A DNA stretch of 64,000 nt from Rhynchopus euleeides (lineage: Eukaryota > Euglenozoa > Diplonemea > Diplonemida > Diplonemidae): contig OY723247.1 in NCBI GenBank assembly GCA_963210315.1, positions 1,736,001 to 1,800,000 of the forward strand, read 5' to 3'. A program made the position numbers and the translations under genes. The notes beneath the pieces were generated by a model. The model was not told where the DNA came from and searched no databases. It saw only the letters and a program-made list of their open reading frames with translations. Positions within the stretch are counted from its first letter, which is position 1. Each line of letters opens with the position of its first letter. Below, piece by piece: positions 58,503 through 64,000 of this stretch.

Positions 58503-59370
58503 CAGGCATGTCGCTAAGCGTCGACCGTCGACCCAGTGATTTTGGGTTTCCCCCCCCATAAAAAAGCGTCGACCCAGCGTCGACCCAGTGGACTGGGTTG
58601 ACGCTTGGTCGAGGCTTGGAGCGTCGACCTAGTGGAACTGGGTTGCCATTCAAGCCTGGACCAAGCGTCAACCCATTTATTACACTGGGTCGACGCTAAC
58701 CTAGCGTTGGCCCGGTTACACTGGGTCGACGCTCACCAAGCGTCGACCAAGCGTCAACCCACTTTCACTGGGTCGACGTCGAAGAGAGTATGGTTTTGCA
58801 GGAACAGATGCTCACTACCGTGGCCTCCGGCGGCTGGGGGGCTCCGCCCCCCAGACCCCCCTGTGGCGTATGTCTCGTACTCAAGTCATTCGATTCCCAT
58901 CAGGTCAGGGAATCCACCCACTCCAGTAGCCTCAGGAGGACGCAGCCAACTCACACAGAATCTGTACGCCCACAATGAACAGATGCTCACTACCGTGGCC
59001 TCCGGCGGATGGGGGGCTCTGCCCCCCAGACCCCCCATCTCGCGTGCCCGTCTAGTAACCAAGTCCTTGCGCTTTGACGGCCGTGACATATCAGGGGGCA
59101 GCGTCGAAATCATGGTCCCGAAAGCCATTTTTTGGTTTCCTCCGGCACCCGACGGCGCGAGCGGGAGAGGAACCACGGAAGGAACCCAGCGCCTCACACC
59201 GTGCCCACCTAGTGGTCCACCGATGGGAAAATTCAAAATTTGGCAACACGAGCGCGCGCGAAGCGCGCGCGAGAAAAATTGACCCCTAGTGTTTTCCCCC
59301 CTGATCCCCCCCCAAAACAGGAGCGTCAACCCACCAAATCTCCAAAATCGAAAAGTTAGCGACAGGCCTG
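58503..59370 (+). mobile_element. MULE-like non-autonomous element, copy C
   Basis: 868 bp, flanked by CGGCAGAAT at 58494-58502 and 59371-59379 (perfect 9 bp). Full-length form: ~270 bp of subterminal GCGTCGACCCA palindromes, two GC-hairpin units (58808 and 58983 on), a unique middle, and the GCGCGCGAAGCGCGCGC hairpin near 59249. A C14 run (58470-58483) ends 19 bp before the left end. Confidence 0.93.
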
Positions 59371-60665
59371 CGGCAGAATGGAGTGGTCGTCGATGGAAAC
59401 AAGACCCCCCCAAGAGCTGGACTGAGGGCGTCGGGGGTCTTGTTTCACCTCCAGGACTTCGACAGCCGTGCCTCGTCCCCCCACCCCCTACCCGCTGAGC
59501 TGCACGTAGAGAGTGAAGGGGAGCCAACTCTCTGTACCTTGCCTTCTCTACGTCGCTCGCCCTCGTTCTTATGTGATTCCCTGTTCACTCTCCCCCTACC
59601 GTTCATTATATAGCCTCGCCCCCCACCCCAGATCTGGCGGTCCTTCGCACGTCAGCTGTTTGGTCGTCGAAAAAACACCATCCTGCCAGATCACCCCCAC
59701 ACCAACAACCACCCGTTATTACCGGGAAAAATGCAGAATTCTCTCTTGCCTGTTGTCCCCGACATTCCTTCATCCCCCTGCACCCCCTGGCATTTGATTT
59801 TTCCACATCATTTCATCAACAGTATTCCCCTCTGGATGTTTGTCTTCGGTTTTTTTTAGAGAGGGGGCCCGGTGCCTGCGCGCGTCCTGTCGTACTGAGG
59901 CTGCATGGTGGGGCTAGCGCAGCAGGTTCTACTTTTGCTCCTTCGGGCTCTTAGCACTGTAACATGCACAACACGAACAACAATGCTCTATGGCAAACAA
60001 GCCGCGTGACCGGGGTTGAGCTGCTGTGGTCAGTGAGGCCGCGGCGTAAAAGAGGGCTGGGCTAGGTTCTAGCATTCACAGGGCAGTATTCCCCTCTGGA
60101 TGTTTGTCTTCGGTGCCGCTATTCATTATGCCGATCGAGCGGACAAACAGCCGTGCTTGGTAGAAGAATCTGGGCCATGTCCGCCCTGCCCTCGCTGGGG
60201 GTTGGGGACAGCTCGGCCGAAAGATGCTTCAAAGCCGTTCAAAAACAGCAAAAACCCGAGTCTTTGGTGTGGTCTTCCGGGGGGGGGGGGGGGAGGGGAG
60301 TACGTTTCAGCAAAGATGAGCAACCATGTTACGAGCGGCGGGAGCGAGAAAGGCGTGAAGTAGTAAAGGAAGAAGCTGTCCGGTTTGAAGCTTGAGGATG
60401 CGGCACCTTTTAAAAAATGCCACTTTCACAGGGCCTCCACACAGCCTTGAGATACAAAGTGCGCGCTCAATGAAAAGTAGTTCCGTAGCTGTTGTATTTT
60501 CAAAAAAAACAGTTGCCGGGCAAAGGTGTTTGTATCTTCGAGCAGACAATGGGTGCAGTTTCCCCACCCCCACCCACCCCCCGCTTCCTGTTGTGCCGAC
60601 TCGGGAGTTCTGAAAAATCCCGAGAGGCATCCTCGTGCCCCCCCCCCCCCCCCCGAACCCCCACA
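59371..60665. repeat. intergenic with dispersed repeats R1, R2 and a 32-bp direct repeat
   Basis: About 59860-59945 (R2: GCGCAGCAGGTTCTACTTTTG) recurs at about 7005-7085 in the AT-rich element. About 60330-60535 is R1 copy 2. CAGTATTCCCCTCTGGATGT occurs twice (about 59820 and 60085), bracketing a ~230-bp segment. No gene is recognised. Confidence 0.65.
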
Positions 60666-60674
60666 CACCCATTC

Positions 60675-61537
60675 CAGGCATGTCGCTAAGCGTCGACCGT
60701 CGACCCAGTGATTTTGGGTTTCCCCCCCCATAAAAAAGCGTCGACCCAGCGTCGACCCAGTGGAACTGGGTTGACGCTTGGTCGAGGCTTGGAGCGTCGA
60801 CACAGTGGAACTGGGTTGCCATTCAAGCCTGGACCAAGCGTCAACCCATTTATTACGCTGGGTCGACGCGAACCTAGCGTTGACCCGGTTACACTGGGTC
60901 GACGCTCACCAAGCGTCGACCAAGCGTCAACCCACTTTCACTGGGTCGACGTCGAAGAGAGTATGGTTTTGCAGGAACAGATGCTCACTACCGTGGCCTC
61001 CGGCGGCTGGGGGCTCCGCCCCCCAGACCCCCTGTGGCGTATGTCTCGTACTCAAGTCATTCGATTCCCACCAGGTCAGGGAATCCAACCACTCCAATAG
61101 CCTCAGGGACGTAGCCAACTCACACAGAATCTGTACGCCCACAATGAACAGATGTTCACTACCGTGGCCTCCGGCGGCTGGGGGGCACTGCCCCCCAGAC
61201 CCCCCATCTCGCGTGCCCGTCTCGTAACCAAGTCCTTGCGCTTCAACGGCCCTGGCATATCAGGGGGTAGCGTCGAAATCATGGTCCCGAAAGCCATTTT
61301 TTGGGTTTCCTCCGGCACCCGAGTGGCGCGAGCGGGAGAGGAACCACGGAAGGAACCCAGCGCCTCACACCGTGCCCACCTAGTGGTCCACTGATGGGGA
61401 AATGAGGCAACAACACGAGCGCGCGCGAAGCGCGCGCGAGAAAAATTTGCCCCTAGTGTTTTCCCCCCTGATCCCCCCCCAAAACAGGAGCGTCAACCCA
61501 CCAAATCTCCAAAATCGAAAAGTTAGCGACAGGCCTG
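60675..61537 (+). mobile_element. MULE-like non-autonomous element, copy D
   Basis: 863 bp, flanked by CACCCATTC (60666-60674) and CACCTATTC (61538-61546), 8 of 9 identical, so slightly older or mutated. Full-length form with the same order of parts as copy C. A C17 run (60638-60654) ends 20 bp before the left end. Confidence 0.9.
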
Positions 61538-61546
61538 CACCTATTC

Positions 61547-64000
61547 TAGTTTATCCCCTAAAGGCCTTCACCGCACATCACACATGGCACATGTCACAGT
61601 CCGTCTCCCTCTGAAATAAATGGAAAAAAATGCACACCCCCACGGCTCGTGGGGAGGGGGGTGAATTAAGTGAAAAATACAAGAATTTCTTCCGTTTTAT
61701 CTCATCTGCCTCATCGTTTCTCTTTCATACTTTCGTGGATTCTTGGAACGGAGGTGGGAAGTTAAGGTATCTCGCAAACCTCTCTCATCACACTGGGAAC
61801 AGTTGTGCACACCAAAAGGCAGGGTTTGGCTCTCTGCGCCCGCCATTGGTTGTCGGCACGTTGCTGCACTGCGCTGCATTGCATTGCAGAGAACCGGAAC
61901 TGGAAATTGAAAAAAAAATAGGTGTGATCTTCAGCCGGTAGGCTAAATACTATTGACTATTGAGGGATCCAGGATCCCGAAAAAATTTACTCAAAATTTC
62001 TCAAGAGGGGGGAAAATAAATTTACCCACCTTTTTCCTTCAGTGGTCCAAGGAGTAATGGGTTTTTTTTCCACCATTTTTGGCGAGAGAAAAAGTACGAG
62101 GTACGGATGCACTCAAACAATGCGAGAATGCGGTTTTGAAGGGAAAAACCCCAGAGGGAGAGAGGGGGGGCGACCCCTTCCCCACCACCCCAGAATGGGA
62201 ATATTACAGGAATAGTTGCCTTTGCCTTCATATTGTCCCGAGACATAGCATCACCCACCAGGAGTCTCGGAGACGAGACAATGCCAAAAAGGAGTGCAAA
62301 GGGTACTGGGCACACCTGAAGGAAGGTGCGTCACGTGCCCTCACCGGATGTCCGCCTGCTGTTGCTGCTGTGCTGCAGTGCCTCGCAACGCCGGTCATTG
62401 CATGTCACAGTCTACCACCACGCCCGACCGTGTCGTCTTCACCAGCTGCCCGAGGGTGGATGGGTAGCGACGAGCAAGCTGCTGGATACAGTCCAGAGGG
62501 CGAAGCACACGAGCCAGCCCTAGCCAGGAAGGGGCATCCATGGGAGTGCCTTCCTCCCTGAGCCCGCGCAGGAGCTGGCCCAACCTGCCAGAAGTGTCGT
62601 CCCTGTCACGACCCACTTCAGCACGCGACTGCCATGGAACCGAGCGGCTTGCGTCTCGTACGTTGCGGACTGCTGATCGGGCCCCTTCGCAGCACTAGAC
62701 GAGGCTGTCAGCCGGTACGTCACCGTGGTCGGCTCCGCGCTAGCGATCTCCCCGGGGACCACCTCCAACAGCTCAAGCTCGTTGGGGATGCTGCTTGCCG
62801 TCTTGACCTTCTTGCCGGCACTATCGAAGCGATCGACAACCCCGAAGAGAACTTCTGCGAAGCGGCAAGCAGCGAGCTTTGAAGTGGCCTCCCCGCCGCA
62901 GGTGTTGCACTTCACCTTTTTGGTCGTGGTGAGATCCGCGAGGTCCTTCAGCCCATCCAGCGCAAATGTCTCGTCCTGTTTTGCTTCCCACGTCCTGCCG
63001 CAGCACCACCACTAACAACCCGTCTGCAAGACCCTCACAGAAGGTGCACTTTGCAATGTACGTTCGGGAAAATGACGAGAGGCCACTCGGTGTTGGCAAC
63101 GACACCGACTACGACAGCGATTTTGATTGTGACGAGGAGAACACGCAGGCTGTGCAGACTCAGGCGCAGCCTGAGTCTGCACAGCCTGCGTGTTCTCCTG
63201 GTGATCGGTGCTGCACGACTAGAACTAGATTCGTGGTGCCCGGGAGGTGTTGGGTATGAAGACCGTTCAGGCTTTTTGATTTTTTCTAGATTCATGGTGT
63301 GGGAGGAGGGCGGGAGGGGGTCGCAAACAACCGTCGGAAGCTGGGAAGACGGGAAACCGCGCAAAAAATCGGTGTGAGTGAAGGAACTCCTGGACCAAAA
63401 AAGTGGGTAAATTTGTACTATTTAGAATTGGCCAAAACCTGGAAATGGGCACTTTTTAACCGGATGGCTGGTGATCTTCCATCGGAATTGGCTCGAACCG
63501 CCCCATTGAAGTATGCCAATCGAGGTCCAGGAGCGGCCAGAACTAACAAAAAATCGTTCAATATCCACCCGTTTCATCTTCTTATTTCTTCCACCAACTC
63601 ACCCCCCGCTTCCTGGTGGAAATGCAACCCACTGCCTATACGGCATGCATGCAATGTCGAAGCCACACCCACGGAACGGTTTTCCCCCATCAGAAAGGCT
63701 GACCACATCATCAGATCAGCACTATGCAGCCCTCTCTCGTTTCCCTTTTTTTTCTCCGGTCGCCGCGTTGATCCTAGCCAGCCCTCATCCCCCCAGATCG
63801 CCCAGGGGCTTCAATGTGTAGACCTGTTCAAACCTGTCCGCGGCCGTGTACCTTTGCATTCCCGGAGGGTGCCCTCTATAAACGGAGGGGTGTTGCTTGT
63901 CAGGCGAATGTTGCATCGCTCCAGCATAACCCGCATAAAACATAAGCAACCCTGTCCGGTGGGATGCGCTTAGGGTCAGCTTTTGGTCAGCTTTCTTTGG
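61547..64000. other. right end of window, no confident gene
   Basis: On the minus strand about 62400-63060 gives successive frames with cysteine pairs (CTFCEG; KCNTCGGEATSKLAACRF) and KVKTASSIPNELELLEVV, possibly a broken transposon protein. I do not recognise it. The perfect 31-bp inverted repeat at 63135-63199 lies beside it. The remainder shows nothing. Confidence 0.4.
63135..63199. repeat. perfect 31-bp inverted repeat with 3-nt spacer
   Basis: The arm AGGAGAACACGCAGGCTGTG... (63135-63165) is exactly complementary to 63169-63199, with GCA between. It would form a very stable hairpin. It sits at the edge of the unrecognised minus-strand frames and could be biological or an assembly foldback. 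Confidence 0.95.

Noticed and set aside
58605..59282. 225-residue open frame inside MULE-like copy C (and its equivalents in copies A and D)
   Set aside because: The frame follows the palindromic repeats and hairpin units, is present in either orientation only by chance lack of stops, and has no transposase motifs.

Overview
This window looks like a repeat-rich eukaryotic nuclear contig from a protist or microalga. Supporting signs are GT-AG introns, long intergenic spacers, eukaryote-only domains (TBC/TLDc, START, PHO80-type cyclin), cut-and-paste transposons, long C/G homopolymers and a 200-bp N gap. No operons, prokaryotic RNA genes or CRISPR arrays are visible. A chromerid or other alveolate alga is one possible source, but that is an inference from gene style only.

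Six candidate host genes are visible and all lie on the + strand: a TPR/low-complexity protein (8.6-12.0 kb), a TBC+TLDc protein of the TBC1D24/Skywalker type (35.1-37.9 kb), a membrane-anchored START-domain protein (44.7-46.1 kb), an ankyrin-repeat protein (49.3-50.2 kb), a small predicted secreted protein (50.8-51.3 kb) and a PHO80-like cyclin (52.8-53.7 kb). They do not form an obvious pathway. Two are membrane/lipid-transport proteins and one is a CDK partner. Introns are few, and the two best supported are in the TBC/TLDc and START genes.

Most of the window is mobile DNA. From left to right it holds: a decayed hAT copy (0.3-1.9 kb); a 2.95-kb element with ~300-bp terminal inverted repeats (TIRs) and a broken zinc-finger protein (2.9-5.8 kb); a 1.46-kb AT-rich element with identical 47-bp TIRs (6.0-7.5 kb); a 4-copy tandem array of a nearly invariant 76-nt core (11.9-12.6 kb); a pogo/Tigger-like element (12.8-15.4 kb); a long hAT transposase cut by the N gap (15.8-18.1 kb); a 623-bp tandem duplication (20.2-21.4 kb); a 480-bp foldback element (25.4-25.9 kb); and an element carrying a decayed RNase H (39.3-41.4 kb). 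There are also four copies of a ~640-870-bp non-autonomous family with 9-bp target-site duplications (33.9, 46.7, 58.5 and 60.7 kb) plus a diverged relative (32.0 kb).

The strongest novel signal is that ~640-870-bp family. Each of the four copies has a 9-bp direct duplication (three perfect, one 8/9), as expected for Mutator-like (MULE) elements. In every copy the same end lies 14-21 bp from a run of 14-17 C residues, always with the same polarity. Two unrelated TIR elements in the window also begin 8-13 bp after a C13-C15 run, which suggests C-tracts mark insertion sites in this genome.
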